DNA from: Eucalyptus grandis
Taxonomy: Eukaryota; Streptophyta; Magnoliopsida; Myrtales; Myrtaceae
Assembly: GCF_016545825.1 (NCBI RefSeq)
Contig: NC_052619.1
Span: forward strand, 36,557,803-36,621,802
Reading direction: 5' to 3'
Length of the DNA: 64,000 bases
A program made the position numbers and the translations under genes. How positions within the stretch are numbered: the stretch's first letter is position 1; each line of letters begins with the position of its first letter. The notes below the pieces were generated by a model, which saw only the letters and a program-made list of their open reading frames with translations, was not told the DNA's origin and searched no databases. Below, piece after piece: positions 33,471-44,814 of this stretch.

Positions 33471-33603
33471 CAATGTGTAAAGCATAATTTTAATGAAAAA
33501 TGTAATTGCTGAAATTGTTCTTGATAATGTCGTGCATTTTATGGGTCGTTGACCTTTTATAAGTTGATTGACGAGCCTTATTATATGCACGCACACACAC
33601 ACA
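33394..33603 (+). repeat. Right copy of 220-bp direct repeat flanking a MULE
   Basis: It begins TTATCAATGAAGTGTTATTA, overlapping the truncated right end of the MULE, and ends in a CACACA run. Its AT microsatellite differs in length from the left copy, with a few substitutions elsewhere. Confidence 0.85.
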
Positions 33604-33960
33604 CAAAAGATAAAGGTATCGAGAGTTACTGAACTGTCACACAATGTTTAATTAGGTCCCTCAAATATTTTTTTCTGTTTTTGCAATTGGGTTCGTAAAC
33701 TATAGGTTCGAGTTGGTAATTTCATTAAAAATACAGAGGGAAATGTTGGCGTGGTCGTTAACTGCTGATGGGGTAATTATAATATTAAATGTTTTCAAAT
33801 TTTAAAAGATAAAAATTTGGAAAAGAACGAAAATCATTGGAAAAAACGAAGAAAAATTAAATAAAAGAACATTTCGGAGCGATGCACGTGTCTCCATCTA
33901 CAAGTAGTTTTCTGCTGCCTTCTGGATTGCATTAGTTTTGCCTAAAGCTTAAAAACAAAC
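33604..33960 (+). other. Intergenic stretch upstream of the UGT copy 2 promoter
   Basis: AT-rich with no coding frame. Phrases such as AATTAGGTCCCTCAAATATT and GCAATTGGGTTCG look like a degraded DNA-transposon end but no boundaries can be set. Confidence 0.35.
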
Positions 33961-34258
33961 CGGCCGTAGACAACTTTGCATCAACACGTTTGCCGTAGAC
34001 AACTTTGCATCAACCCAAAACTGGAGAGAGTCAATTTGTTGATAACAAAATGCAGACGTGAAAAAAACAAACCTGCCGTAGAGAAATCGCTGGCAGTTGT
34101 TTTTAATCCTTGTTGCCGCCGCAGCTTCTGTTCTTTGTGTTAGACGGACAAAGATAAATCTACAGAAAGCCTAGTACCAAAGTCCCTACAGTCGAATCTG
34201 AGCTTTAAGAAGCCAGTAGAAAGCGTGCGAAGGAACTGTCCCTCATTTGTTGTCAACA
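33961..34258 (+). promoter_or_regulatory. Promoter and 5' UTR of UGT copy 2
   Basis: It aligns with the DNA upstream of UGT copy 1, including TTAGACGGACAAAGATAA and AAGCGTGCGAAGGAACTG. A local duplication of CCGTAGACAACTTTGCATCA occurs at 33963 and 33991. No definite TATA box is assigned. Confidence 0.5.
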
Positions 34259-35739
34259 ATGGCAGAGCTAAAACATGTCCTATGTATACCATTTCCTGCA
34301 CAAGGTCATGTCACTCCTCTCCTGAAACTGTCCCACTGTATTGCTGATCATGGCATCAAGGTTACCGTTGTGAACACCGAGTCTGTTCATACGCAAGTGA
34401 TGGCCGCAAACCAGCTAGATGATGGATTGAATCCGATTGATTTCGTTGCATTTCCAGATGGGCTCGAGACTGACGAGGAGCGCAAGGACTGGGTGAAGCT
34501 GCTGGAGAGCATATCAAGAGTGATGCCAGGTTATTTGCAGGAGTTCATTGAGAAAGTGAAGCAGCAGTCAAAGGGCAATGAAGATGAGCAGATCAACTTT
34601 GTAATTGCAGACCTTACTGCCGGATGGGCACTGGAAGTTGCCGAAAGGATGGGTATCAAGCGAGCCGGATTTTGGCCCGCCTCAGTTTCGTCTCTGGCCT
34701 TGACACTTCATATTCGAAAGCTGATTGAGGGTGGAGTCATAGACAACGAGGGTAAGGACCCAGAGCCAGAACCCATGAACAGTCAAATCTAGAGAGGCCT
34801 TAACATCTGTACTCTCTCTCTCTCTCTCGATTGCTTTATTGGCAGGGGGCACATTAAAGAATCATGCAATTAGCTTATGTGCTTGTAGGAACAGGTAGTC
34901 TAAAAGATAATCTAATTTCGCCTAAAAAATTCATGCAGGCATTGCTCTGAAGAATGATGCGATCTCAATATCGAAGGACCTTCCCTCGTATAAGAGCGAT
35001 GACCTCACCTGGACTTTCCCTGAAGACCCGACGGTGCAGAAAGTATTATTCAACTGGGCGTCGACCATCGTCCATCACAGCACATATTCAACCTCATATC
35101 TTTGCAATTCGTTCCATGAACTTGAGGCATCGGCTTGTGGAATTATTCCCGGAGTTCTCCCAGTTGGTCCATTATTAGCGAGCACCCGATTACTCCATCG
35201 CAGAGGAAGCCTCTGGAACGAGCCCGGAACAATTCTATGAGCTTGCCCACGGCCTCGAGCAGATCGGCCGACCGTTCCTGTGGGTCATACGCCCAGACAT
35301 GACTGATGCGCCAGTCAACAAGTTCCACGACACGTTCCTCCAAAGGGTGAGGAATCATGGGAAGGTGATCCAGTGGGCACCACAAGAGGAGGTCCTAGCA
35401 CACCCTTCGGTGGCATGCTTCTTCACTCACTGTGGGTGGAATTCTACACTGGAAGGCCTGAGCAATAGGGTCCCACTTCTATGCAGGCCCTACTTTGCAG
35501 ATCAGCGGCTGAACAGGAGCTTCATATGTGATGTGTGGAGGGTGGGTCTAGGAGTGGATGGCGATGAAAATGGAGTGATAACTAGGCATGAAGTGAGGAC
35601 AAAGATACTAGCAGTTATTGGGAGTGATGAGATAAAGGCAAATTGTCAGAGGATGAAGGAGATGGCTAGGAAGAGTGTGAGTGAAGGAAGGTCATCTTTG
35701 AAGAATCTAGAGAGCTTCATTGAACTCATAAAGGCTTGA
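34259..35739 (+). pseudogene. UGT83A-like UDP-glycosyltransferase copy 2, frameshifted by an 83-bp deletion
   Basis: Exon 1 (34259-34751) is intact. It has the catalytic His in FPAQGHVTPLL (residue 17) and the partner Asp in FVIADLTAGW (residue 118). The intron at 34752-34938 is GT-AG and includes a TC repeat. Exon 2 starts at 34939 and is open until WNEPGTIL and a stop at 35240. Relative to copy 1, 83 bp are missing after WNE. That removes the CSNWLDQ to AFGS segment and shifts frame. The remaining frame (35299-35739) has a PSPG box at 35374-35505, with SNRVPLL in place of the conserved SNGVPLL. The 3' flank is shared with copy 1 but split by a nested insertion at 35843. As read it cannot encode a full enzyme. 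Confidence 0.87.
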
Positions 35740-36017
35740 GGGTTGTTTTTTTTTTTTTGGCTCCTGTTACAGTGCTTGCGATAGAACCCTGTTTCACTCT
35801 TCTTCAAATTGTTGTCCTCAAGATAGCTGATCTTCTGGTTCTTGTTAGAGTTTGAGGAATAGGCCAAGAAGGTGAGGAAGGACTTATAATTTTTGTATAT
35901 TCAGTCGTATGTTTTACATTGTACAAGCTCCTATTTATAGTACAATGAATGTCTAACTGTGGAAAAAATAAATGAAGACACATTGAATCAAATCCAATCT
36001 TAGATTGATATAATATG

Positions 36018-39000
36018 GGGAAAATTTCAAATAAGAACCCAAAGTATTATTGTTTTCTCAAATAAGGGCTCGGAGTGGACTTTGTTTCAAATAAGGATCT
36101 AAAGTAACCTTAGTTGTTTCGAATAAGGGTCTAAAGTGACTTTGGTTGTTTCAAATAAGGATCCGACCTCGCGGATTGCCGACTAGCAAAATTTTCCAAC
36201 CGATCAAGGGTATTTTTGTCATTTTGCATTTCACCTTTTTTTTTTTTTTCTAGTTCTTCTTCTTCCTTTTCACCGGTGGTTGATCGACCACCGATGATGC
36301 CCACAAAGGGCTAAGCGAGGGTCACCCTCGCCAGCAAGGGCCACCCACGCTGGCCACAAGTGAGGGACGACCTCGCTTGAGCGTGGTGACCCTCACCCAG
36401 GGGCCATCCACGAGGTCAACCCTCGTCGATCCCAAGTAAGGGCCGACCTCATGGATGGCCCCTAAGCAAGGGTCGCCTGTGACACCCCGAACCACTTAGG
36501 GTCGCCACAGGCACCTGACATTACACCTAATTGAACATTAGCTACATCTCTTAGAAGAAGTGTCGTAAATCATAGACACACTTATTTTTATTTTTATTTT
36601 TGAAAACGGTCCCAGCGCGACTCATTAGCGGAAGCAAAATATAATATCACCATCTCTCCCTAAAAAACCATGATACAATTGCACACCACTAAGTACCATA
36701 GAAAAGATAAAGCCATGCCACTTTTATTTACATATTTTCACGATGGATTTTTCACGGGTCAATACAACAAAAGAAAGCCAAGATTCCCAGCTACACTTGG
36801 CCACATCCCAAAAAGATACTACGACCCCTAAAGTAATCACATGACGTCCTCCATCTAATAGCGGCGGCTACTCCCAAAAAGAAACTCCGGCTCTCTACCT
36901 CTCACGCAACCATCACACCCATCCTGGCGCGTCAGGTGGTGGTGGCGGCAACATCCCCCTAAACACTCTATCTCGGCGAACATGAACTGACAGGAACTCC
37001 TAGATGATTGGGCCCCAGCCAGGCCCACATCGTACATAACCAGCACCCGCACTCGCACAAAAGTCAATCCAGGAACAGTGACGCAGTCGATCTCCGTACA
37101 TTCTACTTCTAGATCCGATGGGAGGCCATAGAAGGTACCTCGCATGACGGTAGGAAGCGGCATCTTTCTAATCTGAAATATTGGTCCCCAAAGGGGTGAG
37201 TACAACCACTCAGCAGGTAAATGATCCAATAACCACTCAATGCATCATACAATACAATCACAACATCATACATGTCACTCATGCATCCAAGCATACTTAC
37301 CTCGAAGCCATACATATACCATCATACATCTTCATCACAATCAGAACACATACATGTCATCATGCCACAGGTGATCATCATCATATCATATATGAAAGTC
37401 ATCATGCCATATGTGATCATCATCATATCATATCATATATGCATATTATCATGCCATAGGTAATCATCATCATATCATATCATATGTGTCATCATGCCAT
37501 AGGTGATCATCATCTTATCATATCATATATGCATGATTCAATTTCCACTTTTAACTTTTAATTCGATCACCACATCACTTTTACTCGGGATCATCAATTT
37601 CATCCCATACTTTACACTCGCACCCCATCCGGCATCGCAAGAAAAACCTCCGGCATTCAGCCATTTAAGGCCACCGGACATCCGGCACCCCACATTCCGG
37701 GCATCTCGCATCCCAACTGGCATCACGAGGCATCCCCTCGGGCAAAGACCTTCGAGGCTTCTAGCACCCAACCATTCCAGGCATCTCGAAACTCCCGAGG
37801 CCATCTGGCCATGTATCTCTATACATTCCGGGCATCCGGCACCCCCCATCCCGAGCATCCTGATACTCCCGGGGCATTATCATCCGCCACAAACAATTTC
37901 CTCATTTATCATTGTTCATGTTTACCAATTTAGGTCTCAACTCAGCATGGCACATGATGTAATGGCAAACAAAATCACTTTCATCCTTCGATCTATACGT
38001 GCATCATCAGTCATCATCATACATGCAACAATACGCAATCATTCATAAAAATAAAATTTATGGCATTCGTACAATTTAGAATAGTCCATTTATCATGCCT
38101 TTTTGAAATTTATTTAAATTCCAACTTGTACCATTTTTGAAAATATTTAAATTAAATATCCATATGATTCTCAAAAATCATGAAATTAAGGCAAGTGATA
38201 GACAAGACAATAGGATAATGATTTCATGAAAAATACATGGCCAATAGAATTCCACACAAAAATTATAATTCACACAAATACAGTATGCAATTTCGGATAA
38301 AAACAGAATGTGCAGTTTTTGAAATAATTCGATTAAAATACCCGAACGACCTCCGAAAATTATGAAATTTTACCAGGTTATATTTAAGACAATAAAGTAG
38401 ATTTTTCATGAAGACTTCTAGGCCATATTAGTTTTAGATAATTTCCTATAGTCGTCCGAAGCTTCTGGTTCTCATACCGAAACGTCCAGTGTAGTCATCT
38501 CCGAAATACCGAGTTTTTACCCACTTATTCTTCTTCGTTTCCTCTGAAATTTGGATATATTTTACTTCAAGAGGTCCCCTACAACTTTCATGAAGGGAGC
38601 TAAGTCAAATTTCTAAAGAACAGTCACCATATGGGTCCATGAAGTCTCGGGTGTCCAGTACCACGTCTCCAGATTTACCGTCTTCAAGAGTAAGTCGATT
38701 CACTAGGCTATACTCGTTCATTTTACTTCAAATTTGATTATGTTAGTCTTTAAAATGTTCTCTACAAGTTTCATGAAGAAGTCGAAGGGAGATTCTTGAT
38801 GAAAATCAACATGCAACCACAAATCTACCACAAGATCAGCAAAACAGTTCCAGATCTAGTGTCTCCGTAGGATGAGAGTTTGACCCCTTAAATATCCACA
38901 ATTTTGCACCAAATTTTAGTATGTTGTATTTTAAGATGTTTTCTACAACTTTCATGAAGGAATCAAAGTCAAAATCGAACTCAAAACATGCATACAAGCT

Positions 39001-39260
39001 CTCACAAGATTCTGGCTCAGGCGGTTCATGCGAAAACAGCAACATCACTCAAGAACAAGTCATTCTAGCTTCGGTTTCTCCCTCCTAATCACCCAAAATT
39101 CGACACTACTCCAAACATACATGCAACACACACATGCAAGAGTAGTAAGAGGATCCTAACTTGCCTCTAAACCGAGCTAGCGACGAGCACACGGCGGCGA
39201 ACGGGCGGCAAACGGGCGGCGACGGCTCCTCCTCCTCCTCGGTTCCTCTCCTCTCGGCGC

Positions 39261-39307
<47 letters not shown>

Positions 39308-40242
39308 GCTTGGACGGAACCAACCGGCTACTCTCTCTCCTCCTCTCCCTTTTATTCCCCCAAATCTCCATCATTGGCAATGATTACTTGCCACTTCCAA
39401 TGGCCAATGCATGAAGACCTCCTTGCCACTTGGCAAGGCCCATGCAATGGGCCGGCCACTCCCCTTCTTGGGCCTCACTTGGGCCGGCGACAGCCCTCCG
39501 TGGGCTTCTATTGGGCCGGCCAGCTTGGCCCATTTTAGGCCTATCCCTCTTGGGCTTAAGACCCAAGCTTAATTAGCCTAAGATCAACCCTTTTAAAACT
39601 ACTTAAATTCCTATTAAATTGAAGTACTAAATTACAAATTAAGATAACTATACACTTGAAATTATAATTCCGTAAGTTCCAATTTATCACACACACATGG
39701 CCAAAGATAAAACTTCATTTCCCAAAATTCATCCATTAAAGACTTGGCCATACATCTCATCGCAACTCATGGACTAGGAGGCTACAAAATACAATAGCGG
39801 TACTTCTATCGCCTATCCATGGCTCATGGCATATTTAGGGATTTTTATGAAATTCCAGGATGCCACATCGCCATACCCAAGTGAGGCCATCCCTCGCCCA
39901 GCCCTTTGTGGGCATTGCCAATGGCTGGCTGGCCACCAGCAAAGAGGAAGAAAAACCAACCAAAAAAATGGAAAAAGAAAAAGAAAAAGAAAAAAATGAC
40001 AAATAACGAAAATACCCTTGATTGTTAGAAAGACGGGTCCTTATTTGAAACGGACATAGTTATTTTAGGCTCTTATTTGAAATAAATATAATCACTTTAG
40101 GTCCTCATTTGAAATAACATCCACTTTAGACCCTTATTTGAGAAAATGATGGCACTTTAGGTTATTATTTGAAACAAGGTTCACTTCGAACCCTTATTTG
40201 AGAAAAAAGATAGTACTTTGGGTCCCTTTTTGGAATTTTCCT
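36018..40242. mobile_element. TIR element (GGGAAAATTTC family), nested, itself holding an SL1 LTR
   Basis: The left end GGGAAAATTTCAAATAAG with TTTTCTCAAATAAGGG pairs with the inverted right end (CCCTTATTTGAGAAAA..., GGAATTTTCC). The family is the same as 50589-52201. Flanking nonamers TATAATATG and TATAATCTA match only partly, so the target duplication is imperfect. Arms contain diverged inverted GTCGGCC/CTCGC-rich repeats. Its own DNA is about 0.84 kb without the nested LTR. No coding region was found. Confidence 0.7.
36478..39867 (-). repeat. SL1 solo LTR, inverted, 5-bp duplication TCGCC
   Basis: On the plus strand it reads TGTGACACCCCGAA to GGATGCCACA, the reverse of SL1. TCGCC flanks both sides (36473-36477 and 39868-39872). 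It has the inverted CAACTTTCATGAAG anchors at about 180-bp spacing (38405, 38582, 38765, 38949), an ATG-type minisatellite at 37365-37530, and a CT tract at 39263-39303 equal to the GA tract after the TATA box. It belongs to a more diverged subfamily than the two plus-strand copies. Open frames inside are not genes. Confidence 0.88.
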
Positions 40243-40349
40243 TATAATCTATCAATTATAATCGCCCGCAATCCTGGATTGATATCATCACAACCTTCTC
40301 AATCCGATCATGATTTCAAGTCCGATCCTAGCATATCTCCAACAGTTCT

Positions 40350-41188
40350 CAGTTAAGTACAAGCGAATCATGACAAAGTTCTTGGTTTTGTCGGTAATGA
40401 TTGATGTCGACTTAATTCGCAATTCAGGATAAGTAAATGGGTAGGTTAAGGCTCATAAAAGCAGTTTCATCAATGGATTCCGGAACAGGAAAGTGGAAGA
40501 AATTCTGATAGTGAGTTCTAATACACGTGACTCGTGATCATTGACACCGCAGGAACCAAGCTTTATCTTTTTCCATCAAGTACCTCAATCTCAGTTTGGC
40601 TCGATGTGAGGTCTCACAAGATTACCGGATGGAAATTGCCGATTTGGCACTAATATCGTTAGCTAGCTGTTAGATCTCTGAATTGGCGCCCGACCATCAA
40701 TGCAGCATCAGCAAAAGCGCCATATCAACTCTCCTAACGGTTCTTTTTTAAAATGAATTCTTTCTGGCGAAAAAAAAAGAGGAAATGCTATCACTCTGCT
40801 ATTACCATCTAGAGAACGCCACACCGGCTGAAATCCAAGCGCCAATACCCACCACAAGAGAATTGCCAGCTCCAGCTAAGTCAGAAGGACCAGCACCATG
40901 AAATCTGGAAACGACTGGGACAGGAAGCATCCCCACCAGAGAAAGGCAAGGAAGAAGCAGGAATCAAACGACGGGCTCTTCGACCAAAAAAAAAAAAAAA
41001 AAAAGACGGGCTCAAACATCTCCTAAGTTGCGTATCCAATCAACTTGGCGATCAGCACAGCCTTTTGCTTAGTTAACTGGCGCTTAATCAATTCCATATT
41101 ATGTGCCTTCACATAGTGATCAAACGATGGTCCACAGGCTTCTTAGCCTCAAAAGATGTACCCTGATAGCCCAACCTGCTGCATCTTC
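40350..41188 (+). other. 3' flank of UGT copy 2
   Basis: The first ~125 bp align with the 3' flank of UGT copy 1 (15385-15510). Beyond that I see no coding frame; a poly-A run is at 40987-41005. Confidence 0.5.
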
Positions 41189-41193
41189 CCCTA

Positions 41194-41675
41194 TGTTGGG
41201 ATTTATGATTGTTCATAAAGATGGAGCGGTAGTACATAGTTCTTTGATGCATGATGATGATATATATCTCAAGGAATTATTTACCCCCATTGCTGTTGTT
41301 GCTAATTTTAAAACAAATATACCTTCAATATATACATCAAAGCCACATAGAAATGAACTTAGCAATTACTCAATTTCTCTCTTGGAATTTTACCTTAAAT
41401 ATTTGTTAAACTTTTGTGTAAAAAAAGGAATTTTGTGAAGAAAAGAGAGTAATGAAGAAGAGAAGGTTGTTGTTATTGAACAGTTATGTTGAATAATGTA
41501 TGATTTGGTTGTATTTATAGACAACCAAGCAACACGTCTATCGAGAATAGGTACTTTATCCCACCGTTAGCATCTTTCATGATCAATCATCACTTCTCTT
41601 CATGTCCACAATCACTACTTTTCATATCCAATAATCACATTTTTTCTTTTTTCATTTTAAAAAACTATTTCAACA
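41194..41675 (+). repeat. Copia-type solo LTR, 5-bp duplication CCCTA
   Basis: Ends are TGTTGGGATTTATG and CTATTTCAACA, with CCCTA at 41189-41193 and 41676-41680. Length is 482 bp. TATTTATAGACAACC near 41512 is a likely TATA box. It differs from the LTR at 35843, so it is another family. Confidence 0.85.
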
Positions 41676-41680
41676 CCCTA

Positions 41681-42310
41681 GCCATCATGAATATGATAGG
41701 GAGCTATCTAAAGCAAACTGCATAATCTATGCCCTCAAAATCTTAAGAGACCAGGAATGCCAACCAAAAGCTTTGGTGGAGGGGGACCTTTTGTCCACGA
41801 AAGTATCTCTAGGAGGGGCAACAAGAACCCGTGACGCATCTCCTCTGGTAGAAAGGTAGCACTCGCTCATGAGTATTTCACTGGAATATAACCCTCCGGA
41901 AGCGACCCTCATCGTGCTCAATCATCGCAAATCATCATTATGGGTCTCCTCCACAACATTGGATGGAGGCCGGCAGACCTGTAGGAAAGGGATGAGACGA
42001 CAAGCATCCAAACAAATACGATGTTAAAAGGAAAATAAAAGACCAAACAAACTTACATGCTTGAGAGTAATCAACCCCAACTGCAAATGGGCCTCGAAGA
42101 CAGAAGCAAACTGGATGGGGATAACTCGTGAACCGAGGGAAAGTTTTGCCATCAAGCTGTGGCTTTGGAACAAAGCTCGGCAGTTACTCAACTGACCAAA
42201 TAAAGAGAAACTGCCAAAGACTATAGAACAATCAGCATCATAATGATGTTGCCACGTGGTGCATCCTAGAGAGAAAAGAAGAAAAGCCAGCTGCGCCCCC
42301 AAACACATTT
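41681..42310 (-). pseudogene. Unidentified gene fragment with a recognisable splice pair
   Basis: On the minus strand a segment ending LQLGLITLKH is followed by a canonical GTAAGTTTG donor near 42056, and a TTTCCTACAG acceptor near 41980 opens VCRPPSNVVEETHND. After a stop the frame continues MRVASGGLYSSEILMSE to about 41727. I do not recognise the family. The stops suggest a pseudogene. It lies in the paralogous flank of UGT copy 2. Confidence 0.35.
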
Positions 42311-42834
42311 AGAGAGTGCGTTAATGTTCTCTAGCATCCTCACATTCCCCTCAGAAATAGTGCGTTGATGACTCGCAAAAAGGGTCTCAGCCAATAAACA
42401 TAGAAAGAAATGTCACAATACGTGATTATCCGGTACTCATGTCTCCTCGTGAGTGGAGCTTAAAATTATCGAGTGAAAAGTGAGTGATGAAGAAGGAATG
42501 AATATAATTGGTCTATGGAAATGACGTTAGGACGATTGGTGCTAGGAGTTCTAGTATAAAATTGTTATATCTCTTTGGAACTCTAAAGGCGGGGTTGACC
42601 TTCCATATATAAACGAGTCAAAAACTAATGCTATTCTCTTGATAAGGTCATGATAGGCTGAAACTAGTTATTGTGCCTAAAGCGTTTTGTGTGCCTCACT
42701 CAATGGACTAGTACCTGAACTAAGCTTGTTGTGATATAATCTGATACGAATATGTTTTTCGTCATACCATTCTTATAAACAAGTATAGAAGGAAGGCTGG
42801 TTTGCTATTCTTGGCTCACTGGGCACCATACAAG
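42311..42834. other. No gene seen
   Basis: AT-rich DNA with short frames only. Nothing here could be assigned. Confidence 0.4.
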
Positions 42835-43244
42835 CTACCCCACACCCAAGGAATAGCTGGCCCATGACACGAGCATCTGTAATTCTGATGGAACTCCATA
42901 TCCAAATGGGGATCGGCCTTCTACTTGTCTTCCAAAATAAAGGAATGATGGCCAGTATTGATGCACATAGGCATCAAGACAACCTCCTTCATACGACCTC
43001 CAAGAGGAATCCCCAGTATACCAAACCAGCCATGAGGAGTGGGCCTTGGGGCCAACTTCTGGATGAGCAAAGCGTGACCATATTCGTGTCGAAAAACCAC
43101 CTTTCGAGGGAGCTCTTGTGAAAGGACCATGGGACAACCTCTAGGAAAGGACTGAAGCCTATCTTATCCAATAGCTTTGAGTAATCTCCTTTGCTATCCA
43201 AAATCAGATCGTTGACTCAACCCAAGCGCCATCATGGGAAGATG
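42835..43244 (-). pseudogene. Unidentified coding remnant, paralogous to 16495-16580
   Basis: The minus strand reads LPMMALGLSQRSDFG, then in a second frame VVFRHEYGHALLIQKLAP and GILGIPLGGRMKEVV. The first block aligns with LPVMELGLSQGSDL upstream of the RIN4-like pseudogene. Stops interrupt it. The family is unknown; an exon of a host gene or a decayed retroelement is possible. Confidence 0.35.
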
Positions 43245-44211
43245 GAATTCCATATACCTAGAGTATCAAACATTGGCACAAGAAGACACTTAAATGTCAA
43301 AAATTAGAAAAGTGACACTTAAGTACCAAAATTAGAGCAAAATTGATCAATTAAGTGGTAATAGTGAAAAAATCCAGCCACATTTCACACTTGGTGTTTT
43401 CCAATGAAACAAGTGCAAAACAACATCATTTTACATGTTGACATGGTTAGACAAGTGCGAAAACAACATTGTTTTGTTGACAAGACTAAATAATTAATAT
43501 AAATATTAGTTAAATTAAATTTACAACTATATATATTTTATTTATAAAAAAAAAGAGAGGAAGAAGATGAAGATTGCAGGTGGTTGAGGGCTCGGCCCTC
43601 ACCGCCGCCTCCTTGTGGTAATCACGAAGGGCTAGCAATGGTGGGGGAGGGTTGGCAAGGGCCTACAAGCCCTCACCCAGATCTAGGATGAAGGTCGTGA
43701 CAGCGGGCAACGGCCGACAACCCTCACCAAATCTGGGGAAGGGCCGCAACCTTCACCCTAGATTTAGGTAAGGGCCTAGCCCTTATCGCCAATTGGCCAG
43801 GGTTGCTAGCTTCTGCCCAAGGCTTTGCAAACCCACCTAACCCTCTCTCCACCGTCATCGACCCTTCTCAGCGACGAGGAGGAGGCGATAACAAGGGCTG
43901 AGCTCTTAGCTGCTTACAATCTTCATCTTCATCCTAAATTTAATTTTAAATTAAATTTAATTAATATTTATATTAAAATTCAAATCCACGCCAAAACGAC
44001 ATTGTTTTGGAACTTCTTTACTGAGTCAGCTCTCCGATGAGCCACATAGCCGAGCAATATTAATAAACAAGTTGTCACGTATGATTTTTGACGGGGTTCA
44101 TGGACCTAGCACTTAAGTGTCCCATTTTTCAAAAAAGTGTCACTTTCCTAAGTTTTGATATTTGAATGTCCCCTCGTGACAAGTTTTAATATTTGGGCTG
44201 TTCTTTTACTT
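43245..44211. mobile_element. Non-autonomous MULE, 967 bp, perfect 9-bp duplication GGGAAGATG
   Basis: GGGAAGATG occurs at 43236-43244 and 44212-44220. The ends carry ACTTAAGTACC/AGTGACACTTAAG and inverted GCACTTAAGTGTCCC words related to the 7243 MULE. The interior includes a GGCTCGGCCCTCACCGCCGCC block inverted near 43880-43920, like the fold-back MULE at 31975. No protein is encoded. Confidence 0.85.
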
Positions 44212-44220
44212 GGGAAGATG

Positions 44221-44814
44221 TGGCCAAAAGAGAAATCTACAAGAATATTAGAAAGTGAGTGCAAAAACAAAATTAGTACCTACTTGTGCCAAACTTATGT
44301 GGATGTATAGACTTTAGGAGCTCTTATGCCATGTTGGAAATTTGGATTGTGCGGAAGTGTAGTTTTGATATCGATAGTTTTTGGTTTAATGTAATGGGCA
44401 AATGTACATGTGTGTAGGATATATTTGGTAGATGATGGAGAAAAGACAAGATATAGTTTTAAGGGGTACTGGCAATTGGATATAGTTATTAAGTTTTTAT
44501 ATAGAGGAGTACGTATGATGTTGGTGGTGAAGAACTTGGGATGTGGATTTTCATTATATTCCTTCCACACTCTTGCTTATACAAATGGGAGAAATCTTAC
44601 CTATTTAAAGGATAAAAGTGTCGGGAGAAAAAAAGACTAACCTTTTGATGGACAATAAAAGCACTTATCCAAGAGTATATGTTGAATCACCAACGCACAA
44701 TGGGCGAATCTATGACTTCACAATGGTCCAAATACAATCACAAGGAAAATATTTCCATCCACAGCGTGCATGCCACATGATCACGGTGTTTGCACAGCCT
44801 TTATCATAAGGGCC
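44221..44814. other. Paralogous flank, then unassigned DNA
   Basis: 44221-44330 aligns with 16580-16690 (GTGCAAAAACAAAATTAGTACC and a GTGCCAAAC block). The rest has two short frames without recognised features. Confidence 0.4.

Larger units (their letters stand above)
35843..40344 (+). repeat. Copia-type solo LTR carrying nested elements, 5-bp duplication GTTCT
   Basis: Ends are TGTTAGAGTTTGAGG and ATATCTCCAACA. GTTCT flanks both sides (35838-35842 and 40345-40349), and removing the insert restores the 3' flank as in UGT copy 1. Its own sequence is only about 277 bp (35843-36017 and 40243-40344), with TATTTATAG near 35930 as a likely TATA box. The remainder is a TIR element inserted in it. 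Confidence 0.87.

Noticed and set aside
31754..33603. The 220-bp direct repeats as LTRs of one element
   Set aside because: They lack TG...CA ends, primer site and polypurine tract, and the sequence between them is a MULE with inverted ends.
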